A DNA stretch of 64,000 nt. Source: Erysipelotrichaceae bacterium. Lineage in GTDB: Bacteria > Bacillota_I > Bacilli_A > Erysipelotrichales > Erysipelotrichaceae. The position numbers and the translations under genes were made by a program. Shown piece by piece: positions 24,677 to 33,788 of the stretch; the stretch's first letter is position 1, and each line of letters opens with the position of its first letter. The notes beneath the pieces were generated by a model. The model saw only the letters and a list, made by a program, of their open reading frames with translations. It was not told where the DNA came from and did no database searches. The stretch is taken from the NCBI GenBank assembly GCA_017533785.1, contig JAFWII010000009.1:22175-86174 (forward strand), written 5' to 3'.

Positions 24677-25648
24677 ATGAAAACCGCAATACTGTACATT
24701 TTGAGCTTTCTCGGATCCCTGGCTTTGGTCTTCGTCGTAATGCCGAAGTACATTTCCTATCTGAAAAAAGCCGGCTATAACCAGGAAGTCAGCGAATACG
24801 CATTAAAAGAATATCAGGAAAAGGCCAAGACCCCGATCATGGGCGGCCTTTTATTCGTTGTCGCGCCGCTTCTGCTGCTGCTGGTCCTGAGACCGGCTGC
24901 CCTGCTGAATCCGAAAGCGCTGTTCGTGATCCTGTCCTATGCGTCCTTCTGCCTGATCGGCTTCCTGGACGATTTTCTGATCCTGCTCCGCCATAATAAC
25001 GAAGGTCTGAGTCCGAAAAAGAAACTGCTCGCCCAGCTCGTCTTCGCGGGCGTGCTCTATCTGCTTTTCCATAAGTACATCGGCTCATCCGTCTATCTGC
25101 CGTTCCTGCACACCAGCATCGATCTCGGCATTCTGTTTGCCCCGTTCCTGATCCTGGTCTATGCGGCCGAAGCCAACGCCGTCAACTTTACCGACGGCAT
25201 GGACGGTCTCTGCGCCGGCGTTTCCTTTATCAGCCTGCTCCCGTTCGTCCTCTTTGCCCTCAAGGCAGGGGAGAGCGATCTCGTTCTTCTGCTCTTCGGT
25301 ATCCTCGGCGCCCTGCTGGGATATCTTTACTACAACCGTTTCCCGGCGAAGATCTTCATGGGCGACAGCGGCTCGCTCGCTTTGGGCGCCTTATTCGCGT
25401 CGCTGGGCTTCATCCTGCATAAGGAAGTCGCATTGTTCTTTGCCGGTTTCGTCTTTGTCTGGGAGATGTTCTGCGTTTCCCTGCAGCTGTTCTGCGTCAT
25501 CGTGTTCCACCGCCGGATCTTCTCCTATACGCCGATCCATTACGCGTTCCGGCTCAAGGGGATCCCGGAGACCAGGATCGTCAGCAGCTTCTATGTACTG
25601 GCGCTCCTGTCCGCGGCTGTCGGCCTGCTCGTGGGGTTCTTCGGATGA
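24677..25648 (+). CDS. mraY: Phospho-MurNAc-pentapeptide translocase MraY
   Basis: Polytopic enzyme that makes lipid I from UDP-MurNAc-pentapeptide and undecaprenyl phosphate, 323 residues. Active-site landmarks: KTPIMGG (51-57), the aspartate pair FLDDF (97-100), NAVNFTDGMDGL (167-178) and FMGDSGSLALG (228-237). The C-terminal triple-histidine loop, normally PIHHHF, reads PIHYAF (286-291), keeping only the first histidine. No clear Shine-Dalgarno. The stop overlaps recJ as ATGA. Confidence 0.88.
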   Translation: MKTAILYILSFLGSLALVFVVMPKYISYLKKAGYNQEVSEYALKEYQEKAKTPIMGGLLFVVAPLLLLLVLRPAALLNPKALFVILSYASFCLIGFLDDFLILLRHNNEGLSPKKKLLAQLVFAGVLYLLFHKYIGSSVYLPFLHTSIDLGILFAPFLILVYAAEANAVNFTDGMDGLCAGVSFISLLPFVLFALKAGESDLVLLLFGILGALLGYLYYNRFPAKIFMGDSGSLALGALFASLGFILHKEVALFFAGFVFVWEMFCVSLQLFCVIVFHRRIFSYTPIHYAFRLKGIPETRIVSSFYVLALLSAAVGLLVGFFG

Positions 25649-27147
25649 AGTACGAATTTCTAAATGATACAGCGACCCAGTTCCAGGACCGGGTCCTTTC
25701 TTTTTTAAAGATCGCAGACCGCGATCCGGATGAATACGACCGGAACGCGGCTCTCTCTGCCCTGAGGAGATTCGGGGAAGCTTTCGACACGCTGCAGAAC
25801 GACCGCATCCTGCTGGTCGGCGACTACGACTGCGACGGCATCTGCGCGACGAACATCCTGGTGCGTCTGTGCGAAAAGCGCGGATATAAAGCGAACTATT
25901 ACATTCCTTCCCGCCATAAGGAAGGGTACGGACTGAATCTCTCGATCGTCGATAACGCGATCAAATACGGTTTTACGGCGCTGATCTGTCTCGACAACGG
26001 CGTCAAGGCTAACGAAGCCGTAGAGAAAGCTGCTGCCCACGGGATCAAAGTCCTGATCATCGACCATCACGAATACGATGAATTGCCGCCGCTCTACGCT
26101 TTCCTGCACCCGGCTTTGCTGGAGGAAGGCTATAACGACTGCTGCACGGCAGGCCTCAGCTGTCTTTTATATGACCTTTATGATCAGGATCCGGTCGTGC
26201 ACACCTATGCCGGTCTGGCCACGCTGGCCGATGCGGTAACGGTCTTCGGCTATAACCGCCGGCTGATCAAGGAGGCGTTGCACAACCTCAATACGATGTC
26301 TGTCGAACCGCTCCAGGCGCTTGCCCCGAGCAGTGAATATACCTGTTACGATCTGTCCTACCAGATCATCCCCAAGATCAACGCGGTGGCGCGTCTTGAA
26401 AACGGCGCCAACGTCAATATGCTGGTGAAGTATCTCTCTTCCTCCGGAAGCGAGCTCTACGGTTTCGCAAAGCAGCTCGAGGAGATCAACGAGCAGCGCA
26501 AGGAACTGACTAAAAAGATGCTGGGATACGCGGATACGGAACTGACCGGAAACGATATCCTGTATGCGTCTGACAGCCGTTTTGAGGAGGGCTTGTGCGG
26601 CATTATCGCCGGGCGGATGGTCTCGCTTTACCAGAAGCCCTGTCTGATCCTGAGCGAAAAGGACGGCATCTACAAGGGCAGCGCCAGATCGCTGGGCGAA
26701 TACCCGTTCTTCTCCAAAATGCTGCCGATCAGAGAGAGCTTCCTGACCTTAGGCGGTCACGAAGCGGCGTTCGGTCTCTCATTCGATGAGGAACACCGGG
26801 ACACGGTCCTGCGCTATCTCGATTCGCTGGAACTCGATTACGAGCCGGTCAAGACCTGTTTGACTGTCGCTCCGGAGGAGCTGACCTACGAGAACGCGCT
26901 GTTCATTGCCGGACTTGAGCCCTATGGCACCGGTCTGACACGTCCGCTGTTTGCGCTGAAAAGACCGGCTGTACTTCGGGAATACCGGATCAAGAACCGT
27001 TATCCCAAATGGCTGCTTCCGGGTGGAGCGGAAGCCGTCTATTTCGGCGAGAAAGACGTCAGCAGCTTTGAATATCTGATCGGTCATATTGAAATTGACC
27101 GCTATCACAAAAACCGCGCATCCTTCCTTGTCCAGGATGTGATCTAG
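25645..27147 (+). CDS. recJ: RecJ-like single-strand DNA exonuclease (short form)
   Basis: DHH/DHHA1 phosphoesterase of 500 residues. Motifs: GDYDCDGICA (canonical DYDVDG), LDNGV, the DHHE motif IIDHHEYD, and the DHHA1 signature LGGHEAAFGLSF. The recJ-apt-relA order matches other Firmicutes, which supports RecJ over NrnA or GdpP. It is shorter than the usual 550-800 residues and seems to lack the C-terminal extension of bacillar RecJ. Overlap with mraY indicates co-transcription with the division cluster. Confidence 0.8.
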   Translation: MKYEFLNDTATQFQDRVLSFLKIADRDPDEYDRNAALSALRRFGEAFDTLQNDRILLVGDYDCDGICATNILVRLCEKRGYKANYYIPSRHKEGYGLNLSIVDNAIKYGFTALICLDNGVKANEAVEKAAAHGIKVLIIDHHEYDELPPLYAFLHPALLEEGYNDCCTAGLSCLLYDLYDQDPVVHTYAGLATLADAVTVFGYNRRLIKEALHNLNTMSVEPLQALAPSSEYTCYDLSYQIIPKINAVARLENGANVNMLVKYLSSSGSELYGFAKQLEEINEQRKELTKKMLGYADTELTGNDILYASDSRFEEGLCGIIAGRMVSLYQKPCLILSEKDGIYKGSARSLGEYPFFSKMLPIRESFLTLGGHEAAFGLSFDEEHRDTVLRYLDSLELDYEPVKTCLTVAPEELTYENALFIAGLEPYGTGLTRPLFALKRPAVLREYRIKNRYPKWLLPGGAEAVYFGEKDVSSFEYLIGHIEIDRYHKNRASFLVQDVI

Positions 27148-27183
27148 CCCGCTAATTCACTTTTTATTCAATAGTGATTGCGT

Positions 27184-27189
27184 TATAAT
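27184..27189 (+). promoter_or_regulatory. -10 box of the apt promoter
   Basis: TATAAT 25 bases before the apt ATG, with AAGGAGA as Shine-Dalgarno between. No convincing -35 at the usual distance. Confidence 0.5.
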
Positions 27190-27214
27190 ATTGCCGTAAA
27201 AGGAGACCAAGCAT

Positions 27215-27727
27215 ATGAACTTAAATGATTATGTCGCATCTATCCAAGATTTTCCGGTCGAGGGGATCCTCTTCAGAGACATCACACCGTTGATGCAGGA
27301 CGGAGCCGCTTTCCATGAAGCCTGCAGACAGCTGATCGAATATGCCAAGAAGATCGGCGCCGAAGTGATCGTCGGTCCGGAATCCAGAGGCTTCATTTTC
27401 GGATGCCCGGTCGCATATGAACTCAACATCGGATTCGTTCCGGTGCGTAAGCCGAACAAACTTCCGCGCAAGACCGTTTCTGTCAAATACGATCTGGAAT
27501 ACGGTTCCAACGAGCTTCACATGCATGAAGACTCGATCAAGCCCGGTCAGAAAGTCCTGATCATCGATGATCTGCTCGCTACCGGCGGTACCGTGGAAGC
27601 GACGGTCAAACTGATCGAGAAACTCGGAGGGGAAGTAGCCGGCTGCGCCTTCCTGATCGAACTCGAAGACTTAAAAGGTCGTGAACGCCTGAAAGACTAC
27701 GACGTCTTTACGCTGATGACCTACTAA
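27215..27727 (+). CDS. apt: Adenine phosphoribosyltransferase
   Basis: Salvages adenine with PRPP to AMP, 170 residues, normal length. The N-terminal [28 protein letters not shown] and the PRPP loop [12 protein letters not shown] are all present. It complements the nucleoside salvage island by recovering adenine. A terminator lies directly after it, ahead of relA. Confidence 0.95.
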   Translation: MNLNDYVASIQDFPVEGILFRDITPLMQDGAAFHEACRQLIEYAKKIGAEVIVGPESRGFIFGCPVAYELNIGFVPVRKPNKLPRKTVSVKYDLEYGSNELHMHEDSIKPGQKVLIIDDLLATGGTVEATVKLIEKLGGEVAGCAFLIELEDLKGRERLKDYDVFTLMTY

Positions 27728-27752
27728 ATCGAAGGAAACTTCGATTTTCTCT
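27726..27752 (+). terminator. Terminator or attenuator between apt and relA
   Basis: AAATCGAAG-GAAA-CTTCGATTT stem followed by TCTCTTAT, starting at the apt stop. relA begins 15 bases later with AGGGGAAAGGA as Shine-Dalgarno, so some read-through is likely. Confidence 0.7.
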
Positions 27753-27766
27753 TATAGGGGAAAGGA

Positions 27767-29950
27767 ATGAAAAAAGGGGAGATAGTAACCGAACAGCAGT
27801 TTTTTGATCAGGTAAAGTCCTATATCAAAAGCGAGGAATCCCTCGCGCTGATCAGAAAAGCTTACGACTATGCGCATGAGAAACATGAGGGACAGTTCCG
27901 CCGCAGCGGAGATCCCTATTTTACGCATGTCCTTTCGGTCGCCTATATCCTCGCCACCCTGAAGGCAGACCCGCAGACCGTCAGCGGCGGTCTTCTTCAT
28001 GACGTCATCGAAGACTGCGATGTCAGCGACGAGGAATTCACCGCCATCTTCGGCGAAGAGATCCACGGGCTGGTCGACGCGGTCACCAAGATCGGCAACC
28101 TGAAGATCAAGGACCAGGCGGAATATCAGGCGGCCAACCACCGCAAGATCTTCATCGCCATGGCGAAAGACGTCCGCGTCATCCTGATCAAGCTGGTCGA
28201 CCGTCTGCACAACATGCGTACGCTGAAGTTCCAGAGCCCGGAAAAACAGAAGCGGATCGCCAGGGAAACACTGGAAGTCTATGCTCCGATCGCTCACCGC
28301 TTAGGTCTCGCGGAGATCAAGAACGAGCTGGAAGACCTTTCCTTCTTCTATCTGGACAACGATAAATACCACGAGATCGCGCATCTCGTTGAAAACAAGA
28401 AATCCGAACGCGACAAACAGGTCAAAACGATGATCGAGGAGATCTCCGCGATCCTCGAAGAGCATCATATCCCGTTCCGTATCTTCGGGCGCTCTAAGCA
28501 TCTTTACAGCATCTACAACAAGATGACCGTCAAAAACAAGCGTTTCGACGAGATCCTGGACCTGCTTGCCATCCGTATCATCACCAAGACAGAGCTCAAC
28601 TGTTATGAGATCCTCGGCTATATCCACGCGACCTACAAGCCGATCCAGGGCCGTTTCAAAGACTATATCGCGATGCCGAAGGTCAACCTGTACCAGTCGC
28701 TGCATACGACGATCATCGGTATCGACGGCAAGATCTTCGAAGTCCAGATCCGTACCGAGGAGATGGACCAGATCGCCGAACGCGGTATCGCCGCCCACTG
28801 GGCATATAAGGAGGGACAGTCGAAGTCCCGCCAGCAGAAGGATATCGTCAAGGAACTGGAATGGCTGAAAGCCTTTGAGGATGAAGACCGTGATGCCAGT
28901 CATTACATGAACGACATCATGAACGATATCTTCAACGCGAACATCTACGTCATGACGCCGAAAGGCCGGGTCATCGACCTGCCAAACGGCTCGACCCCGA
29001 TCGACTTCGCGTACCGTATCCATACCGAGGTCGGTCACCAGACGATCGGTGCTTTGATCAACGATGTGCTGATGCCGCTCAATACCCCGCTGAAGACCGG
29101 TGACGTCGTTTCGATCCGCACCAACAAGAACAGCGGACCGTCCGAGGACTGGCTGAAGTTCGTCAAGACCAATAACGCCAAAAACAAGATCCGCGCCTTC
29201 CTGCAGAAGAAGGAAGAGCAGGAACGGGCGGAATTTGCCAAGGCCGGCGAGCAGATCCTCAAAGACGAGATCAAGCGCCGCAACCTCGATCCGGAGATCC
29301 TGGACCACAAGAAACTGGAGACCGTCGCGCCACAGTTCCAGGTGCAGAGCGTCAACGATCTGTTCTATTCGATCGGCGTCAAGTCGCTGACCGTCCAGGC
29401 ACTCATCGAAAAACTCGTCAAGCAGGAGAAGAAGGAACTCGATTCCTCCTCGCTGCAGAGCGTTCTCGAAAAGAACCAGGCGAAGCGCCGTCATACCAAC
29501 ACCAAGACCGACGTCTACGTCAAGGGCATCGATACGATGAAGATCCAGATGTCTTCCTGCTGCAAGCCGGTATACGGCGATGAGATCGTCGGCTACGTCA
29601 CCCGCGGCAGCGGCATCAAGGTCCACCGCCGCGACTGTCCGAACGTGCGTTCGGAAAAGGCGCGTCTGATCGACGTTTACTGGAACGAAGACCATGACAA
29701 CAACATCAAATACGATACGGAGATCACGATCTATTCCAAGGACAGGGCCTTCCTGGTCTCAGATATCGTTACCGTCATCGCCCAGTATCGTGCCACGATG
29801 TTGTCGGTAAATATCGTCGCCAACCGTGACGACCTGACGGCGACCGCCCTGATCGGGCTCGTCGTCGACAACAAAGACCATCTGGAGACCATCATGGCGA
29901 ACCTGCGCAAGGTCGATTCCGTCATGGACGTCGCGCGTGCCATCAAGTAG
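27767..29950 (+). CDS. relA: Bifunctional (p)ppGpp synthetase/hydrolase (Rel)
   Basis: Long RelA/SpoT homologue of 727 residues controlling the stringent response. Domains in order: HD hydrolase with HDVIED, synthetase with the RFKDYIA loop (the RxKD form typical of bifunctional enzymes) and YQSLHTT, TGS, a conserved-cysteine domain with CCKPVYGDE, and a C-terminal ACT domain. Both catalytic sites look intact. It lies between apt and hisS. Confidence 0.95.
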   Translation: MKKGEIVTEQQFFDQVKSYIKSEESLALIRKAYDYAHEKHEGQFRRSGDPYFTHVLSVAYILATLKADPQTVSGGLLHDVIEDCDVSDEEFTAIFGEEIHGLVDAVTKIGNLKIKDQAEYQAANHRKIFIAMAKDVRVILIKLVDRLHNMRTLKFQSPEKQKRIARETLEVYAPIAHRLGLAEIKNELEDLSFFYLDNDKYHEIAHLVENKKSERDKQVKTMIEEISAILEEHHIPFRIFGRSKHLYSIYNKMTVKNKRFDEILDLLAIRIITKTELNCYEILGYIHATYKPIQGRFKDYIAMPKVNLYQSLHTTIIGIDGKIFEVQIRTEEMDQIAERGIAAHWAYKEGQSKSRQQKDIVKELEWLKAFEDEDRDASHYMNDIMNDIFNANIYVMTPKGRVIDLPNGSTPIDFAYRIHTEVGHQTIGALINDVLMPLNTPLKTGDVVSIRTNKNSGPSEDWLKFVKTNNAKNKIRAFLQKKEEQERAEFAKAGEQILKDEIKRRNLDPEILDHKKLETVAPQFQVQSVNDLFYSIGVKSLTVQALIEKLVKQEKKELDSSSLQSVLEKNQAKRRHTNTKTDVYVKGIDTMKIQMSSCCKPVYGDEIVGYVTRGSGIKVHRRDCPNVRSEKARLIDVYWNEDHDNNIKYDTEITIYSKDRAFLVSDIVTVIAQYRATMLSVNIVANRDDLTATALIGLVVDNKDHLETIMANLRKVDSVMDVARAIK

Positions 29951-29961
29951 GAGTTTGTATT

Positions 29962-31236
29962 ATGTCTTATAAAACTGTTAAAGGAACCTACGATATTCTG
30001 CCGGAGAAATATACCTCTTACGAATATCTTGAGGAAGCATTCAAGGCGCTGCTCGAGCGCTACGGATATGATCTGATCCGCACCCCGGTGATCGAATACG
30101 CCGGCGTTTTCCGCAAGGAGAACGATACCAGCGACATGGTCACCAAGGAGATGTTTTCCTTTTCCCTGAACGAAAAGGATACCCTGACCCTGCGCCCGGA
30201 AGGGACCGCGGGCGTCGTCCGCGCGGTCATCGAACACAAGCTTTACGGCAGCTATGAGCTTCCGCTGAAACTTGCGTATATCGGGGAGATGTTCCGTCAC
30301 GAGAATCCGCAGAAGGGCAGACAGCGCCAGTTCACCCAGTTCGGGATCGAGAATATCGGCGCCAAAAACCCGCTGATCGATGCGGAAGTCATCGCCCTGG
30401 GCGTCAATTTCGTGCAGGAGCTCGGCATCCGCAACACCAAGGTCCTGATCAACACGCTCGGGGATTCCGCTTCTCGTCTGGCGTATCAGGAAGCGCTGAA
30501 GAAACACTTCGCGCCGTATTACGAAGAGCTCTGCGCCGACTGCAAAAAGCGCTATGAGAAGAATGCGCTGCGCATCCTCGACTGCAAGATCGACCACGAG
30601 CAGGAATTCGTGAAGAACGCGCCGCTGCTGAAGGACTATCTTTCTGAAGAGGCAAAGGTGTATTTCGAGAAGGTACTGGCCTATCTCGATGCCCTGAATA
30701 TCGAATATGAGATCGACCAGCGTCTGGTGCGCGGGCTCGATTACTATACAGACACCGTCTTCGAAGTCGTCTCCACCAATCCGGAGAGCGGCTCCCAGGC
30801 AACGATCTTCGCCGGCGGCCGCTACGACAACCTGGTGAAGGAAATGGGCGGTCCGGAACTTTCCGGTATCGGCTTTGCCCTGGGTGAGGAACGTCTGATG
30901 ATCGCCCTGGAGGCGGAGAACGCGATGCCGTCGATCGAGAAGGTCTGCGACGTCTACGTCATCGATCTGACCGGCGGTGACCCGTATGCCCTGCAGACCG
31001 CAGAAGCGCTGCGCAAGGCGGGCTATGTCACGGAACTGAACCTGATCCCACGCTCGTTGAAATCCCAGTTCAAATCGGTCGACCGCAAGAACGCGGCTGT
31101 GACCGTGATCGTGGGCGAGGATGAGATCGCGAACAAGGTCGTTCAGGTCAAGAACAACCAGACAAAAGAACAGAAAAGCATGACGATCGAGGAGCTGATC
31201 GAAAACCTTGACCGTAAGGAGGAGGATTATGCTTAG
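29962..31236 (+). CDS. hisS: Histidyl-tRNA synthetase
   Basis: Class II synthetase of 424 residues. Class II motif 2 (TLRPEGTAGVVRA), the histidine-binding RGLDYYTDTVFE and motif 3 (GFALGEERL) are present, followed by the anticodon-binding domain from about residue 330. It starts 11 bases after relA and overlaps aspS by 8 bases. No T-box leader was found in the short relA-hisS gap. Confidence 0.95.
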   Translation: MSYKTVKGTYDILPEKYTSYEYLEEAFKALLERYGYDLIRTPVIEYAGVFRKENDTSDMVTKEMFSFSLNEKDTLTLRPEGTAGVVRAVIEHKLYGSYELPLKLAYIGEMFRHENPQKGRQRQFTQFGIENIGAKNPLIDAEVIALGVNFVQELGIRNTKVLINTLGDSASRLAYQEALKKHFAPYYEELCADCKKRYEKNALRILDCKIDHEQEFVKNAPLLKDYLSEEAKVYFEKVLAYLDALNIEYEIDQRLVRGLDYYTDTVFEVVSTNPESGSQATIFAGGRYDNLVKEMGGPELSGIGFALGEERLMIALEAENAMPSIEKVCDVYVIDLTGGDPYALQTAEALRKAGYVTELNLIPRSLKSQFKSVDRKNAAVTVIVGEDEIANKVVQVKNNQTKEQKSMTIEELIENLDRKEEDYA

Positions 31237-32968
31237 AACACATACCTGCGGCGAGCTCCGCAAGAGCGACGCCGGAAAAGAAGTTACTCTGTGCGGATGG
31301 GTCGGGAAAAAGAGAAATCTCGGCAGCATCTGCTTTATCGATCTGCGTGACCGCTACGGCGTCACCCAGCTGACGTTCGACGAGGAGCATTCCCCGCTGA
31401 CCAAGGATCTGCGCAACGAATACGTTCTGCAGGTCAAAGGCAAGGTCAATGTCAAAAGCGAGGCCAATACCCGTATCCCGACCGGTGAGATCGAGATCCT
31501 GGTCTCGGATCTGAATGTCTTAAGCAAGGCGAAGACCACCCCGATGATCATCGCCGATGAGACGGACGCGCTTGAAGATACCCGTCTGCGTTACCGCTAT
31601 CTCGATATCCGCCGCGCGCCGATCTACAAGAACCTGTTATTAAGAGACAAGGTCATGGTCTCTTTCCGGGAAACACTGCACGGTCTCGGATTCACCGAAG
31701 TCGAGACTCCGATCCTTTCCAAGTCCACACCGGAAGGCGCCCGTGACTATCTCGTTCCTTCCCGTCTGTATGAAGGAAAATTCTATGCTTTACCGCAGTC
31801 CCCGCAGATCTATAAGCAGCTTCTGATGATCGGCGGCATGGACCGTTACTTCCAGATCGCCCGCTGCTTCCGTGATGAGGACCTGCGTGCAGACCGTCAG
31901 CCGGAATTCACCCAGATCGATATCGAAATGAGTTTCGCTGAGGAAGAGGATATCTTCGCGGTCGTCGAACAGTGTATGCGCAATATCTTCAGGCAGGTAA
32001 AGGGCATCGAAGACCTGAGCTTCCCGCGTATCCCGTACCGTGAGGCGATGGCTTCCTACGGCTCCGATAAACCGGATCTGCGTTTCGGCTATAAACTTGT
32101 CGACTGCAACAATCTGTTTGCGGACACCGGGTTCTCCGTCTTCCGCGGCACCCTGGACAATAACGGCAAGATCAAGGCCTTAAAACTCGATCAGAACCTT
32201 TCCCGAAAAGAACTCGACAAATACGGCGAGTTCATCAAGATCTACGGTGCCAAGGGTCTCGCAAACCTGAAGTTCAATGACGGTGCCTTCAGCGGATCGA
32301 TCGCCAAGTTCCTGACTCCGGCGGAAGAAGCTGCCCTGAAGGAACGATTCGAACTGAAGGGCGGAGAAACGATCTTATTCATCGCGGATGAGCAGAGCGT
32401 TGCGGAAACAGCGCTTGGCGCACTGCGTGTCAAGGTCGGCCACGATCTCGGTCTGATCGATGAAAACAAGTTCTGCTTCGCCTGGATCACCGAATTCCCG
32501 ATGTATGAATGGTCCAAGGAAAGACAGCGCTATGAATCCGCGCACCATCCGTTTACCGCTCCGAAAGCGGAGGATGTCGATAAGATGCTGACGGATAAGG
32601 GCAACTGCTACTCCCGCGCCTACGACCTCGTACTGAACGGCTATGAACTCTTGTCCGGTTCTGTCCGTATCCATGACCAGGAAATGCAGGCGAAAGTCTT
32701 TGAGGCTCTCGGCCTCAGCCCGGAGAAAGCGAAAGAAAGATTCGGATTCTTCCTTGAAGCCTTCCAGTACGGCACACCGCCGCATTGCGGTGTCGGCATC
32801 GGCCTTGAACGACTGATCATGATCCTCTGCGGAACTGACAACATCAAGGATGTCGTCGCCTTCCCGAAGACCCAGAGCGCGATGGACCTGATGGCGGACG
32901 CGCCGTCGGGAGTCGACCAGGAACAGCTGGACGATCTCTATCTCGCGATCAACCCGAAAAAGAAATAA
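31229..32968 (+). CDS. aspS: Aspartyl-tRNA synthetase
   Basis: Bacterial-type class IIb synthetase of 579 residues: N-terminal OB-fold anticodon domain, catalytic core with TPEGARDYLVPSR, the FRDEDLRADRQPEFTQ motif 2, an inserted GAD domain, and motif 3 GVGIGLERL. The ATG at 31229 has AAGGAGGAGG upstream inside hisS, and an earlier in-frame start has no such site. A terminator follows, ending the apt/relA-hisS-aspS group. Confidence 0.95.
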   Translation: MLRTHTCGELRKSDAGKEVTLCGWVGKKRNLGSICFIDLRDRYGVTQLTFDEEHSPLTKDLRNEYVLQVKGKVNVKSEANTRIPTGEIEILVSDLNVLSKAKTTPMIIADETDALEDTRLRYRYLDIRRAPIYKNLLLRDKVMVSFRETLHGLGFTEVETPILSKSTPEGARDYLVPSRLYEGKFYALPQSPQIYKQLLMIGGMDRYFQIARCFRDEDLRADRQPEFTQIDIEMSFAEEEDIFAVVEQCMRNIFRQVKGIEDLSFPRIPYREAMASYGSDKPDLRFGYKLVDCNNLFADTGFSVFRGTLDNNGKIKALKLDQNLSRKELDKYGEFIKIYGAKGLANLKFNDGAFSGSIAKFLTPAEEAALKERFELKGGETILFIADEQSVAETALGALRVKVGHDLGLIDENKFCFAWITEFPMYEWSKERQRYESAHHPFTAPKAEDVDKMLTDKGNCYSRAYDLVLNGYELLSGSVRIHDQEMQAKVFEALGLSPEKAKERFGFFLEAFQYGTPPHCGVGIGLERLIMILCGTDNIKDVVAFPKTQSAMDLMADAPSGVDQEQLDDLYLAINPKKK

Positions 32969-32974
32969 ACAGAT

Positions 32975-33012
32975 AAGCCGCCGCAGAATAAAAACCTGTG
33001 GCGGCTTTTTAT
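32975..33012 (+). terminator. Terminator after aspS
   Basis: 12-bp stem AAGCCGCCGCAG/CTGTGGCGGCTT with one G-T wobble, then TTTTTATAT. Confidence 0.85.
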
Positions 33013-33051
33013 ATGATTCGAAACAGAGCATGATACGTTTTGAATGATTGA

Positions 33052-33080
33052 TTGAATATATATATATATATCAGTATAAT
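33052..33080 (+). promoter_or_regulatory. Promoter whose spacer is an AT dinucleotide repeat
   Basis: TTGAAT (33052-33057), a 17-base spacer, TATAAT (33075-33080). The spacer is mostly an (AT)8 run at 33056-33071. Spacing is optimal at this repeat number, and gain or loss of one unit would shift it to 19 or 15. It drives the small lipoprotein/thioredoxin-like genes downstream. Confidence 0.65.
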
Positions 33081-33131
33081 GAAGAAAATGAAGACAATTG
33101 GATCGAGCAAACTCTTTTAGGACGACTGATC

Positions 33132-33275
33132 ATGTGTTTTCCCATTAGTTTGTCCTGCAAAAACGCAAAACGGATCTGCCTGATATCTTTGGCTGTGATC
33201 TTTTCTGTTTCCTGTTCCTCCAGGTCTTATCCGGTCACAGAACTGAACAGCTATCCCGTTGATATGAGTGCCTAA
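33132..33275 (+). CDS. Lipoprotein signal segment ending at an in-frame stop (probable 5' part of a broken gene)
   Basis: 47 codons: a basic start, a hydrophobic stretch and a lipobox-like SVSC, then PVTELNSYPVDMSA and TAA. The downstream thioredoxin-like frame continues in the same phase directly after this TAA, with no spacer and no proper Shine-Dalgarno for its ATG. The likeliest reading is one lipoprotein gene interrupted by a nonsense codon, for example TAT or TAC changed to TAA. The start at 33132 follows a weak AGGA; earlier in-frame starts precede the promoter start point. Confidence 0.5.
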   Translation: MCFPISLSCKNAKRICLISLAVIFSVSCSSRSYPVTELNSYPVDMSA

Positions 33276-33281
33276 AAGGGA

Positions 33282-33788
33282 ATGAGTTCAACCGAGCATC
33301 ATTTCAAAGGGATCTATCCGGAGGAACTATTAACTCTCTTCGAAGAAAAAGGATCCGCTGTGATCTATCTCGGTTATTCTTCCTGCCCCAATTGTCAGGA
33401 AGCAGTCAAGATGATCGAGAAAGCAGCAGAGAAGAAGGATATCACTGTCTATTATCTTGACGCCTATCATGAGTCTCATCCCCTTTCTCCTTATGTCGAG
33501 GAAGTAGAAGAGCTTCTCTATGATATCCTTCCGGAGAAAGACGGGAAGAGAAGCATCATGGTTCCTTTCCTGTTCGCTGTTAAAGACGGTATCCCCTGTG
33601 AACACTATTGCGGTCTTTTTCCGGATTATGACGGAAGCGAGAAGGCAGATCAGAAGATGATCAGGATCTACACGGACATTATGAAAGATTTCAAGGCTGC
33701 AGAACCGTTTATACGATCCGGCATGCCGATAGAATCCCGATCAACGACTTATATCGATGCAGTAATCAGGAGGAGGTGTTATTTATGA
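33282..33788 (+). CDS. Thioredoxin-like protein (3' part of the interrupted lipoprotein gene)
   Basis: 168 residues with a thioredoxin-fold core: AVIYLGYSSCPNCQEA carries a CxxC redox pair, followed by ITVYYLDAYH as the next strand. With the preceding signal segment it would be a surface-anchored thiol oxidoreductase or bacteriocin-accessory-like protein. On its own it has no secretion signal. The only ribosome site, AAGGGA, directly abuts the ATG, which is too close. The end overlaps the next lipoprotein gene as ATGA. Codon use is more AT-rich than that of surrounding housekeeping genes. Confidence 0.6.
   Translation: MSSTEHHFKGIYPEELLTLFEEKGSAVIYLGYSSCPNCQEAVKMIEKAAEKKDITVYYLDAYHESHPLSPYVEEVEELLYDILPEKDGKRSIMVPFLFAVKDGIPCEHYCGLFPDYDGSEKADQKMIRIYTDIMKDFKAAEPFIRSGMPIESRSTTYIDAVIRRRCYL

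Noticed and set aside
28301..29695. Long open frames antisense to relA, and likewise antisense to PFOR, the importer ATPase and the glucosaminidase
   Set aside because: They mirror codon bias of the real genes, lack ribosome sites and resemble no family.
29951..29961. T-box riboswitch before hisS-aspS
   Set aside because: Only 11 bases separate relA and hisS, and no T-box-like sequence was seen nearby.
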